Positions 54,479 to 64,000 of a stretch of 64,000 nucleotides of DNA are shown here, in pieces. The DNA comes from Lutjanus erythropterus (Eukaryota; Chordata; Actinopteri; Lutjaniformes; Lutjanidae), in contig CM034597.1 of the NCBI GenBank assembly GCA_020091685.1, positions 4,722,532-4,786,531 on the forward strand, given 5' to 3'. The stretch's first letter is position 1. Every line of letters begins with the position of its first letter. The notes below the pieces were generated by a model that saw only the letters and a list, made by a program, of their open reading frames with translations, searched no databases and had not been told where the DNA came from. A program made the translations under genes and the position numbers.

Positions 54479-54974
54479 TTAAAGGGGTAGTTCACCCAGC
54501 AATGAAAATTCAGTCATTATCTACTCACCCTCGACTGAAGGTTGGGTTTAGTTTTTTTAGTCCACAAACACTGCTGGAGTTTCACAGGAAAACAGCATTG
54601 CAGATTTTGAACGTAACAAAAACGACAGAATTAAAAACATAAAAGGCCTCCATACTGCTTATCTGGTGTAATCCAAGTCTCCTGACATGCAAAGTTGACT
54701 AAAAAATGTTATTTACACCATGTTCTTAGTCTGAATCTTCACTGTAGATGCTTTGCTTAGAGCCACGTTCACGTGCACATGCACACTGTCTGGTCTGGGT
54801 GTCTGTGGTGTGATGGTGTGCAAACAGCATGTCAGGGCTTTAGGAGAATTGGACTATTTCTTGTGAAACTCTAGCAGTGTTTTGCGCTTTAACAAAATAA
54901 ACTCAACCCTCAATCTGCATGAGTTTGAGTAGATAATGACTGAATATCCATTTCTGGGGGAACTATCCCTTTAA
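54479..54974. mobile_element. TTAA-flanked MITE (TTAAAGGGGTAGTTCACCC), complete copy
   Basis: The left end ttaaaggggtagttcaccca and right end gggggaactatccctttaa form an inverted repeat bounded by TTAA on both sides (54479-54482 and 54971-54974). Subterminal cagtcattatctactcaccc and gagtagataatgactgaata extend the inverted symmetry. There is no coding capacity. Its interior differs from the short copy at 2055-2224, so the two share ends but not bodies. TTAA target choice fits piggyBac-type mobilisation. Confidence 0.75.
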
Positions 54975-56039
54975 CGGACAACACTGATTTGTCCAAACTC
55001 CTGTTTCTACTCCCTCACAGTTGCAACAAGGCTTTCAGGCATCAGACATCAAATACACTCTGCACAATGCAGTCCAGTCCTCACAAAGTCAGATCAGGCA
55101 AAATGAGTGAAAACCCCTGTACAAGTGGGGCTTTTAAACCCACAGTTCTCGACAGTTATTGTCGGCAATGGGCTAAAGTGCTCTGGTTCTTAAAACTGCC
55201 AGTGCAGTAAAATTATTTCAGAGAAAATGAATTTCTTTGAAAAATTTTGCAGAAATTAGTGTCAGTAACATAAAAGAAGACAGAATAAAGCCTCCTTCCT
55301 CCAAAATGAATCATTTTTGAGGGCCTAAATGTGCTCGACAGCGCATGAAACTTGCCGCTCGCATCAGTTGTGGTGAAGAATTACATATTTTAAAGGTCTT
55401 GGGCGTGGCGTGAAAATTCACAGCCTTTCCAATCAGTCGTCGCAGGGGACGCAAGGGCCCGTTCAGTCCTGCTTGCAGCTTTGATTTGATTTGTCTAAGA
55501 ACCAGGCTGAAAACATCTCATTGTCCTGGCAGATTATTTAAAACTCAAAAAGGACTTAACAGTAGTAGTGTATGCTCCCCATAATAAAATGGATGGCAAC
55601 TGAAATCTGTCAAAAACTATTGGATGATCAACATTAAATTTGTGCTGAAATTCATGTTCACAAGTTTTACATTTTTTGGTCGGCAGTCTTAACTAACATC
55701 AAACTTGAAATAGATTTTCAAGATGCCCAGAGGCTGGAGGCTGAATGCACACACAGCACAACAACAGCAGGAGTCTTCCCGTCTGTGTCCACACTAGATC
55801 TGTTCAACCACAATACTACGAACTCCGCAGCACTTTAAAGCAGAGCTGTTCCATCAGACAAGCATGAGAGGAACGACTGAAAAAAGGTGCCTAAAACGCA
55901 CCACATGTAGACATGCATGGAGTGACTCTATGTTTTATAGTTGATGTCATTGTTCTTCACTTCTTTTGTGGCAACATCATGATTTAGCAACAAATGAAAG
56001 AAGAATCTTTTGGGTTCCCTTTTTGCAATATCAAGCCTA
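54975..56039. other. Gene-less, unassigned sequence
   Basis: No repeat family or coding pattern recognised. Confidence 0.4.
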
Positions 56040-56735
56040 TACGCTGCACTGATCAGGGTGCAGATCACCGCCGGGCAACAGACGGTGAAGCACTTACTGC
56101 AATGTCAACACAGCTGCCAGATTGTTCCGCCGGCATTAACATGACCCCTACATATGTTGAAACAAAACTTAATTTTCTGTATTTTTCTGAAACTAGATTT
56201 CAAACTGAAGCAGTTGTTGATCACTTGCGGTCTCTAGTGGCCAGTTCAGAAGAGTGAGAAGTCAGCTGTTAGTGGTCGTATGAAACAGAGCAGTCAAAAA
56301 AGAGAATTATTGTCTCACAGTTTGTCTCCAACCAGTCAAGTTACAGTTTACATCCATGTCTGTCCACACTCATAGTGTTAAGTTCCATATTAAATTCCTT
56401 CAGTTTTCACTACAGACATTATATATTGACCTGTAACTTTGAGGGAATTTAATAAAAGGTATTAAGTGTGTTTTTTTTTTTTTAGGCTGCCTTCACTTAG
56501 CGAGCATTTCTACAGAGGAGGACGGGGGACTGAGCTGGATATTATGATGTCACAGTGAATCTGACCTTTTAAAAATTAGAAAAAAAACCCCCCATTTTTA
56601 AAAAGACCACAGAGGTCCTTCAGCATACAGTCATGGATGTGTACAAAATTAGGCTGGTCCTTCCAGTAGTGTTTGAGATTAGCTGCAAATAAGATGTAGT
56701 CCCAGTAATCATACAGACACACACACACACAGAAG
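56040..56735 (+). repeat. Dispersed repeat family B, copy 2
   Basis: gggtgcagatcaccgccggg, cagacggtgaagcacttact, gaaacagagcagtcaaaaaa, catacagtcatggatgtgta and ggtccttccagtagtgtttg, followed by a CA run (about 56717-56732), correspond in order to 12920-13345. About 250 bases of extra sequence (56320-56570) separate the halves. The frame 55994-56257 overlaps it and is not a gene. Confidence 0.6.
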
Positions 56736-57159
56736 CAATTACATGATCCCCTCCTGGGTTATGCCAGTATTGTATTGATATTTCTGATGCGGCTCCATCT
56801 ATTGCTTCCTTTCAGGTTCACAGCTGATGAGAACAGAAACATTATATTAGCATAAGCTCTCTATAAACCTGATATTTACATCCATCTCACATCCATGCTC
56901 TTGCATTCAATTTGTTTCAGGACACATATAAACATATATCAAAATCCCATTTCTCTCTCCATCAGCAATATATAGATCATGACATCACCTCTTCTCACAA
57001 TATTTACATCCCTTACAGTGATCCCAGCTGCCTTCCTGAGGATCATTTTATCAAGCTATCTGACTACAGGTTGTTTCCTGGTCTGGTTAATAGTTTATTA
57101 TCAGTAGCACAACCCCTGCACTGATGTTTTGGATTAATGGATCTCTGTCTAGGTTGTGT

Positions 57160-57335
57160 TTAGGCTCCTTTTCCACCTGGTATTACCATATGATCTGTGC
57201 CTGGACATCTTACCTGGATCAGACAATAGTTGTCAGTCTGATGTCAGAGCACACAAACAGAACACTGTGACCAGAATCCAGATCACATCTGAAAGTGGTC
57301 TTTGTGCCGGGTGTGAATGCAAAAGCCTGTGATCA
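57160..57335 (+). repeat. Dispersed repeat family F, copy 2
   Basis: ctccttttccacctggtatt, accatatgatctgtgcctgg, acctggatcagacaatag and gtgccgggtgtgaatgcaaa; see 37415-37560 for the partner. Confidence 0.45.
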
Positions 57336-57373
57336 GATGCTCAGATGTTCACATATCCAGAGACAAATAACAT

Positions 57374-57600
57374 ATAAATTAGGATTGCACTATAAATATT
57401 GGGCCAGAAAAATTATCAGCCATAATTGGCCTATCCAGCTGTATCAGTCTATCTGTGTTGTTGTATTATTATCTGAAATATTAGCTATAATAATACCTGA
57501 TTTGATGAATTATGTCAAAGCATTTAATTTGAATTCAATTTTCTATAAAAGCCGAAGTACGTTTGTGAAGTTTTTTGATGAACTGTATGAAAGAAACTCT
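57374..57600. repeat. Possible MITE fragment (TATCAGCCATAATTGGCC)
   Basis: aggattgcactataaatatt followed by attatcagccataattggcc resembles fish elements built from TATCGGCC words. Tentative. Confidence 0.3.
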
Positions 57601-57834
57601 GTCTGTGTGGTATTTTGTTGCCCAGCGTGTGGCGCTCAGGTGGGAGGACAGGAACAAACAGGCAGGAGGTTCATCCAGTGAGGAGGAGCAAAGAGAGTTG
57701 TTGGTATTTTCAAAATGGCATCTTAAAAATAAATAAATAAATCAGTTCTTTTCCCTCTTTTGAGAAGGTCATTTATGCTTTTATTTCATTTTGCTTAGAT
57801 TGTTGTAACTGATTGTATTAAGTGGGAAAATGAT

Positions 57835-58140
57835 AATAACTTTATTTATATACTATCTTTCATAGACAGAGTTTTACAAAGTGCCTTGAGGAGAAGCAAG
57901 ACAGGGAGTCGGAAAGCAATATAATAACAGAAGCCAAAGACTAAGACCAAACAACAAGACCAAATGAATATAAATTTGAAACAATAAGATGGACAAGACA
58001 CTAAAAATTGGCACAGAATGGTAGACTAAATACAATATAAATCAGGTACATATTTGACAATATAATAAAAATAAGAACAAAAGAAAAAAATAAGTGAATC
58101 AATCAATAAATAAAAATGAAACAATAGAAGTAATAAAAAC
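57835..58140 (-). mobile_element. LINE 3' tail fragment, antisense
   Basis: ataataactttatttatata followed by ctatctttcatagacagagt and tttacaaagtgccttgagg is the complement of a typical LINE 3' end (ctttgtaaa..gatagtatataaataaag). A-rich sequence follows to about 58140. Confidence 0.5.
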
Positions 58141-58169
58141 CATCATAGCAGCCCTGTTTCAGCCTCTCT

Positions 58170-58556
58170 TCCCTTCTTACCACTAGGTTTTACAAGTGAT
58201 ATTAAGATTTTCCTGATTACCTTTAAAACACCTCATGGTTTTACAGCTGAATTTCAGCTCCCTGTGAGTCAGAGTGCTGCCTCAGATCCTCAGGCGGGGC
58301 TCAGCTGGCTGCTCCTGAGCCCCGGCTCAAGACTAAAGGTGACCCAGCTCACGCAGCCAGAGCCCCTCAGCTCTGGAACTCCCCGCCTGAAGATCTTTTA
58401 AATCTCTCAAAACAAATCTTTATTAAAAAGCCTTTTATTAATGCCACCGCTCAATTTTATCACCAACATGTCTTATCTGTTTAATCAGTGTTGTTGCTGT
58501 TCTTGTCTTTATTGTTTATTTGTTTAATTTTTGTATTGTGTCAGTCCTTAAATGTT
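58170..58556 (+). mobile_element. LINE ORF2 C-terminal remnant
   Basis: One frame reads RLKTKGDPAHAARAPQLWNS then PPEDL, matching the conserved GDRAF..APxLWNSLP end of L2/Rex-type LINE proteins. Downstream sequence (ctttattaaaaagcctttta, then T-rich) suits the 3' part of such a LINE. The remnant is truncated on the right exactly where family P begins at 58557. Confidence 0.65.
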
Positions 58557-59391
58557 TTAACACTAGAGGTACCAGAATGAAATAAATACTAAAGTGGCCA
58601 TAAGCAGACATTTTGACCTTTGATTTCCAAATTATCTCTCATGATAAACAAGAGATTAATGCATTTATTCTAGTTTATCTTTTAAAAAATTAAATAATAA
58701 TATATTTATCAATATTAATGCCATTGCAGTTAGTAAACCGTTATGACTGCATATATTTACATCAGTATTGTTCTGTAGGATAATAACCATCAGTAATCTG
58801 ATTAAAATTTTATATTAATCTAGAATTACTTGAGCAGAAAACAGTTAAATGTATTTTATAAGATTGTAAACATGTTTTTTGAACATTATTATTAAAATAT
58901 TAACCAAAAAACGTTGGAAACTTTGTTATTTTTAATAAGTAAGGGTACTTTGTTTCAAAAAAATGAGCTTTAACACAAAAAGCGCTAAAACTTTCCCTGG
59001 TCTCCCCTACTTTATCTTTAAATTGAATCCAGTTAATTAATTTTTTGTATTTTAATGTTGGGAAAGTGGCAGTCAAGACCACTTGTTAAGTTTTTATTGG
59101 CAGAGACAATGATGGTTGCTAAGCAACCAAGCTGAATCTTCAACTGTGCAAAAAGTAACAATATAACAGCGGCAATTTCCATGTGACCAATATGATCGCC
59201 TATGGCCGAAATCGGTAAAATTACCTAATTTTCTGTGCCTTTTGTGTAATTTATATTAAAAAAAACATTTTGAAATAAATAAAAACACTTTTAGGAAAAG
59301 TCAGGTACCCCCAGCACTGCATTTTTTAATTCATCAAAGTTATTGCACATATAAATCTGAAAATGACCACCTTGGCTGTTGTAGAGTTTAG
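58557..59391 (+). mobile_element. TTAA-flanked DNA element family P, short copy
   Basis: It starts ttaacactagaggtaccaga, then agtggccataagcagacatt, and ends aaaatgaccaccttggctgt with tgtagagttta. Blocks gcaatttccatgtgaccaat, caactgtgcaaaaagtaaca and ggaaaagtcaggtaccccca match the long copy at 27005-28731 read on the opposite strand. Imperfect palindromes such as gtggccataagcagacattttg near the ends are shared. It is non-coding and inserted directly into the LINE remnant on its left. Confidence 0.6.
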
Positions 59392-60911
59392 GCACAGCTA
59401 ATGGAGATTTTAACAGTTAAACAAATTATAAGACGACGACTCAGACCCATACACATTCCTGATGCAGCATCAATCAGCTGACACAGACAAAATACTTGGA
59501 GCAGATGCCCAGCAATATCAGACAAATGCTATAAATGTAAATGAACTATTTTGATTAATGTGTTTCTGCATCAAAAAACTCATTTTTCGTGTGGTTAAAG
59601 CAGAGAAGTTGTAAATCATAAGTGATTCTTACAGTATGTGTTGTCCACAGCTGTTGCGTACTATATGGAAAATTTCTCCTTCAGTTCATTAAATCCCTGC
59701 AGCATGTGAAGGCAGCAGGACACATATGTTGGTAAATCTGCAGCCTGTGATTGGAGAAGTATCGTGCCACAGCTCAGCGCCATTACGCACGTCTGTCCAC
59801 TGTGTTTACCTTCATTCAATCACGCAAATGACAGCAGGCTGCTGAGGAATAACATACAGCTCTGCTCACATCAGACCAGTCAGTTTTGACTCCATACATC
59901 AGCACCTCATCAGTCCTGTGCATCACCGCCTCCTTCCCAACTTTCTTTTTTGTTTTTATCAAACGTGGTGTTTCATATTTCAGTGAAAATGCTGCTATGT
60001 CAGTGAATTATGACATGATGTGACCATTTATGATATGAGATGCAGCCTAATTAAAACTGAAATAGCGTTGGATTGATGTGGTCATATAAACAGCTCCATC
60101 ACTGTATAAATTAAACACAAACCACACCATCTGCCTCTGGCTGCATATTTGCGGTGCGACTCACCAAAGAATGAGTAAACAAAACTATGAGCCTCACTGG
60201 ACTCACTGTTACTGTCACTTCAGCCTGGTGTCTGACCTGCTGTGCAGCGCTGAGTATTTCTCTCACACCTCAGCACACCTGCAGGCAGCAATGATCTCCT
60301 GAAGCGTCTTTCCATTTGTTGAACTGTTGTTGTCAGGCTGCACTGCGATTGGCTCGGCTGTTCCAGAGCAATGTGTGCGGATGTCGCGTCGGCCCTCTGT
60401 TCCGTTGCTACAATACATACGGATACGTTTGCCAAAATGCCAAGCTGTGCCCCCTTTCTGGGGATAGAAAATCATGGATGTTTTTGAATGACAGTTTTGT
60501 TAAGATTGTATGAATTCATGATGAGTTAAACAAACCTTTGTTTTATAGACATGTCTATAATTATTCTGTGACCTTGCTTGAACCTGAGCGCTCATGATAA
60601 CTTAATAAATTAAGTTTGATCAGTCAGCCATCATGATCCTTCAGTCATCCCCCGTCCAAGCTGTTCAATGAGCCAACACAGTGACCAGACACTGTTAGCA
60701 CTGAACGCTGCTGTACTGTAACATTATGACTGAACTCCTCACACTCAAGCTAATGTTAGATCTCCATCAATAGGAAGAATTACTGTTCTCTGGAGCTTCA
60801 GACACACTTTTTGGGATTCTTTACTCTTCATAAAGGATGGGGAACCAGGATTTGCATGATCACTGATTTTACAACCGGCTGCACAGCACCTTTTTGGCAT
60901 TTTCCCATCTT
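59392..60911. other. Gene-less sequence with a GC-rich patch
   Basis: 60225-60440 is richer in CpG and has overlapping small frames on both strands, none with a domain. The rest is unassigned AT-rich sequence. Confidence 0.4.
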
Positions 60912-61110
60912 AATTCAGTTCAGTTCAATTCAATTTCTTTATTAGCATGACATTACACTGTACATATCGCCAAAGCAAAGCATTTCTGAAAATGCTAAAC
61001 ATATAAAAACACATTGAAAACAGACTATAACCAATCACATACCACAAAAAAATAAAAATATGACAACCAAGGAGCATATTACAGAAAAGAATACTACAAA
61101 ACAAATCAAA
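60912..61110 (-). mobile_element. LINE 3' end fragment, antisense
   Basis: ttcagttcagttcaattcaa, ttctttattagcatgacatt and acatatcgccaaagcaaagc have the form of a common fish retroelement end in reverse (ttgccaaagc..cataataaag). A-rich below 61110. The minus-strand frame 60925-61146 is hydrophobic but not a gene. Confidence 0.45.
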
Positions 61111-61243
61111 TATCAAAATATTTGACTCAGGTGACGACACCGTCATATTGGTCCTGTCAAGACTGGCCTGTGTACAAATCCATGTAAAACAGGTAGCTGG
61201 ATAAAAAGGACTATAATGTTTTTTTGCTTGTCTGCAACATGCA

Positions 61244-61251
61244 GCATCTAC
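61244..61251. repeat. Left target-site duplication of hAT element
   Basis: gcatctac, identical to 61896-61903 on the other side of the element. Confidence 0.9.
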
Positions 61252-61895
61252 CAGTGTTGGGGCTAGTTACTCAAAAAAGTAATATATTACATATTACATA
61301 TTACTCTCAAAAATAGTAATGCCTTACTTTACTTTATTAATCCCTGGAGAAAGTAACTAGTTATATTACTAGTTAAAATTTTTTTCTTAATTACTCTATA
61401 ATTGGAGGTAGAGTTACAAGTGGTGGAGAGCAGCTTTCTCCCCAGGCAGAATGTGCACTTCACCATCAAGTTATTTTCCTTCCGTTGAACATATTCAAAA
61501 TAATGACTGAATCTCCACCCGTCGAAACTAGCTTTCTGCTGCTGGGAACCTTCCTCTGAAAAAGAGCTTGCCGTTGACGCTTCCATTTTTTCCCATCTGT
61601 CTTTGCGGGTGCCGCTCTGCTGCCGGCTGCCGGGTGTCGACCAATCGGTGATGGTAAATGATACCTCGTGCCAAACCCAGACCAATCACTGTTCCATTCA
61701 CGCCCCCCTCCCCTTCCCTTCTGTTCTCTGTGTTGTGTGCGTTGTGTGTGATGAAGGTGCTACTGGCAAATGTAACGCAAGTAACTAGCACGGGAAAACT
61801 GTAATAATATTACCATTTTCAGACGAGTAATGCCTTACACTACTAGTTACTGAAAAAAGTAATGTTATTACAGTAACGCGTTACACCCAACACTG
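61252..61895 (-). mobile_element. hAT DNA transposon, internally deleted, complete ends
   Basis: The ends cagtgttggggctagttact and the complementary agtaacgcgttacacccaac with actg form terminal inverted repeats. An exact 8-bp duplication, gcatctac, flanks them, the length expected of hAT. Subterminal regions are packed with aagtaat/attactt words. On the minus strand, from an ATG at 61586, the frame reads MEASTASS.. then HYFEYVQRKENNLMVKCTFC and further Cys, which is the start of a BED-type zinc finger as in hAT transposase first exons. The sequence stops matching before the finger is complete, so the rest of the transposase was deleted. It would need a related active element to move. Confidence 0.88.
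61412..61586 (-). pseudogene. hAT transposase N-terminal exon remnant (BED finger, truncated)
   Basis: About 55 residues from MEAST to CNSTSN, including WRFSHYFEYV and MVKCTFCLGRK, the first Cys-x2-Cys pair of a BED zinc finger that would bind DNA. The second metal-binding half (normally His/His or His/Cys) is missing because the internal deletion joins this exon to the subterminal repeats of the element end. The open frame upstream of 61586 (to 61685) belongs to the leader. Confidence 0.75.
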
Positions 61896-61903
61896 GCATC
61901 TAC
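61896..61903. repeat. Right target-site duplication of hAT element
   Basis: gcatctac, identical to the left copy. Confidence 0.9.
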
Positions 61904-63370
61904 TAATATGTTTCAGAGTAATGAGACCAGCGATGCGATTGGTCGAGAGTGCATTTATTAATCATATTTCATTATTGCGATATAATTCATCACATAACAA
62001 TCTGCCACCCTCTGATCTTTATTCTACTTCACCCACCCCTTTTGTACTTTGCACTGCTGCGCATGCATGAACCAAAATAGCAGACAGTCTGTGCGTCTAA
62101 GACCCACTGCTGTGCGCTATTGGCACATGAAGTGTGAAAGAGTAAATATTGTATATGATTGTATATAGGGGTATATCAGTAAGGATGGATTAGTTCTGTG
62201 TTACTTAGATAATAATAAAACAGTCTAATGAGAAAATGAGGCACTTCTCACTTGATTTATGACTTCAGAAAATAGTTTCCTAATGACTTTATGGTCTCAA
62301 TCGTTAGTTTCAAGTCTTCTTCAATACATAATGATGTTCATTTTGTACATGATGATCCCATTTAGAGTAAAATAGATAGGAAAGTAGAATATGCTTTAGG
62401 GCGTGTGCCTTTTGATTGATGTTTCTACCACAGTAACCTGTCAATCAGGATAGAGGCGTAGCAATGTGTATCCGTGGCACTGTGTACATTTAAATAACTG
62501 CAAACTTGTTTTTGTCATTTTGTCTCAAACTTTAACCCCTTCACAGTGTTTATTAAAGTCGACTGTAACGTTCTGGTGGCCGGAAAAAGTACAGCATTCA
62601 GTTTCTTAAAGTAATCTCTACAAACAGTCTGCATATGAAAATGTAGAATCTGGCACGGGGCAAGATTGTGGTACCTGCGTTCTATTTGTAGTCCGAGTAA
62701 TACTGACCAATCACATTTGAGCAGGTTTTGGTTGCATGTGCATAAACAGCCCATGTGGAGGCGGAACGCATTGGTTGAGAGAACCCATCAGCTATCGATG
62801 GACGACAGTTTAGTTTTTTATTAGCTTTTTTAATAAAGAAACACTTTGCACATCTATTAGATAAGCTAGGTGCGCTGGAGAGAGTAGACCAAAAAGTTCC
62901 AAAGGGACACCTGCACACTGTGTAACTTGCAGGTCTAGTACCGAAAACGTTGCAGATTAATGATATATTGCAAGTTAGACAGTGTGCAGGAGTCCTTTTG
63001 CAACTTTAAAAAAAAAATGATCTGCATTTATAAGCAGATATTACTGTATAGAGACCAGCCTAACACCATGACTAACTCCATTCATGTGTCTCAAGTTGCT
63101 AATTGGACTGTAAACATATCTGCATATCTGTTTCCTGGATATCTAACACTGGAACTACACTGGAAGCACAGAAACATGACCTGTTGACCCAGAGGCCAAA
63201 ATTAGCATCCCAATTAATATCACAGTTTACATGGATTATAGATGCACCTCGCTAACCTAGCAGCTAGCTTGCAAGTACTAACATTAGCCAATAAGTTACC
63301 ACCCTCTCAAATATGGTCAGTTGTGGCTCCAGAAATGGCCAAAATGTCAAACTCAAGCCTTTAGAATAGT
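61904..63370. other. Gene-less, unassigned sequence
   Basis: No repeat family confidently assigned. 62510-62770 has a moderately GC-rich stretch with ccaatcacatttgagcagg but no coding frame with a domain. Confidence 0.4.
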
Positions 63371-63374
63371 AGCC

Positions 63375-63440
63375 TGGTCCTCACACTAATGGGTGACGTC
63401 ACGGTTGCCACGTCCACTTCTTTTATACAGTCAATGGGCA
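63375..63440 (+). repeat. Fragment of a teleost repeat end
   Basis: taatgggtgacgtcacggtt, cacgtccacttc and ttttatacagtcaatgggc form the typical end of a repeat common in fish DNA (GACGTCAC..ACGTCCA..TTTATACAGTCTATGG). Confidence 0.5.
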
Positions 63441-64000
63441 GGCGACAAAGTGGCATTAGCTCATCCACCCTTCACAATGAGGAAAGAGAGGCCGCTGGGA
63501 TGACTCTGCAGACTGACATACCAGCCCCAGTGTCTCAATAGGGAGCCTTTAATATGCAGAGGAATGTCAGTGTCTGAGTGTCACGTCACACGCAGTATTT
63601 CATTTTAAGAACAATGTGATCCACCGTCACTGCTATTAACACAGCCTCTCATAACACTTAGAGCAGCCTGTTAAACAAACACAGCAGCAGCAGCAGCACT
63701 GTGACTGTAGAGACAAGACAGAAATAAATGCTCTTTAGAATATAAAATGACCAATTAGTTAGTCTGAAATCCACAGCAAAGTGCTGTTTGCTGCCCCCCC
63801 CCACCCCCCTCCATGTGAATGCTGATGAAAAGAGGTGCAGATGAAAACACACACCGTGCTGTGTGAACTCTGAAAATATCTCAACACAGAGCAAATAAAT
63901 CTGCTAAGAGTTATTAGCGAGCCTCTTATTCATGCCAGAAGAGTTAAACATTAATTAAAAACAAATCTGGACAGAAAGCAACAGAGGGTTCATCAGTATG
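63441..64000. other. Gene-less sequence to window end
   Basis: Contains a short cag-rich run near 63680-63700 and C-runs near 63796-63812. The Leu-rich minus-strand frame at 63658-63894 depends on the cag run and is not a gene. Confidence 0.4.

Noticed and set aside
60925-61146. Hydrophobic 73-residue minus-strand frame
   Set aside because: Coincides with an A-rich antisense LINE end; Phe and Ile come from complementing poly-A.

Overview
The window looks like gene-poor nuclear DNA from a spiny-rayed (percomorph) teleost fish. The evidence is the AT-rich background with many CA/TG, AAT and ACGC microsatellites, L2-clade LINE remnants, several tRNA-derived SINEs, and a dense mosaic of short DNA-transposon derivatives of types I know from teleost genomes. 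There is no complete protein-coding gene, no rRNA or functional tRNA gene, no operon and no CRISPR array. Most long open frames are chance frames, LINE debris or frames through tandem repeats. Repeat family assignments come from memory of sequence patterns, not from a search.

Layout. 0-4 kb holds miniature DNA elements and a TG microsatellite. 4.09-4.61 kb is a CpG-rich block that may be the first exon of a gene on the minus strand (start ATG plus splice donor at 4147-4162), with the rest of the gene off the left edge. 5-8 kb holds a diverged local duplication around two CA microsatellites. 9.4-10.4 kb has an unexplained AT-rich open frame followed by a plus-strand L2 LINE remnant. 12-17 kb contains family B and C repeats, a SINE and other miniature elements. 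18.3-19.6 kb has a family E repeat and two exon-like open segments. 20.4-21.4 kb is a minus-strand L2 LINE that keeps its YADD motif. 24.3-24.7 kb has a TATA-like box and two short exon-like segments. 25.3 kb has a palindromic repeat. 26.57-26.82 kb has a TATA box, a CpG-rich block and a splice donor.

From 27.0 to 28.7 kb lies a TTAA-flanked element whose shorter relative is at 58.6-59.4 kb. 31.9-33.2 kb contains a repeat-flanked RecQ-like helicase fragment broken by a nested insertion; a second, less disrupted copy is at 50.3-50.8 kb. 36.1-38.8 kb has two locally grown tandem arrays, one interrupted by a LINE tail. 40.72-40.90 kb is a well-bounded non-coding exon candidate. 44.9-45.5 kb has a GC-rich coding-like block on the minus strand. 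45.6-46.4 kb contains an antisense SINE with its target-site duplication. 47.6-48.5 kb is a T-rich minisatellite, and 53.1-53.5 kb is a regular 31-bp minisatellite. 57.8-58.6 kb holds LINE pieces. 61.25-61.90 kb is a structurally complete, internally deleted hAT element with both ends, an 8-bp duplication and a BED-finger-like remnant.

The window does not show genes working together. A speculative reading is two transcription units diverging from it: one leftward from the CpG block near 4.1-4.6 kb, and one rightward with non-coding 5' exons near 26.6 and 40.7 kb. The observation most likely to be new is the repeated RecQ-like helicase fragment, which looks like debris of a multicopy element carrying a RecQ-type helicase.
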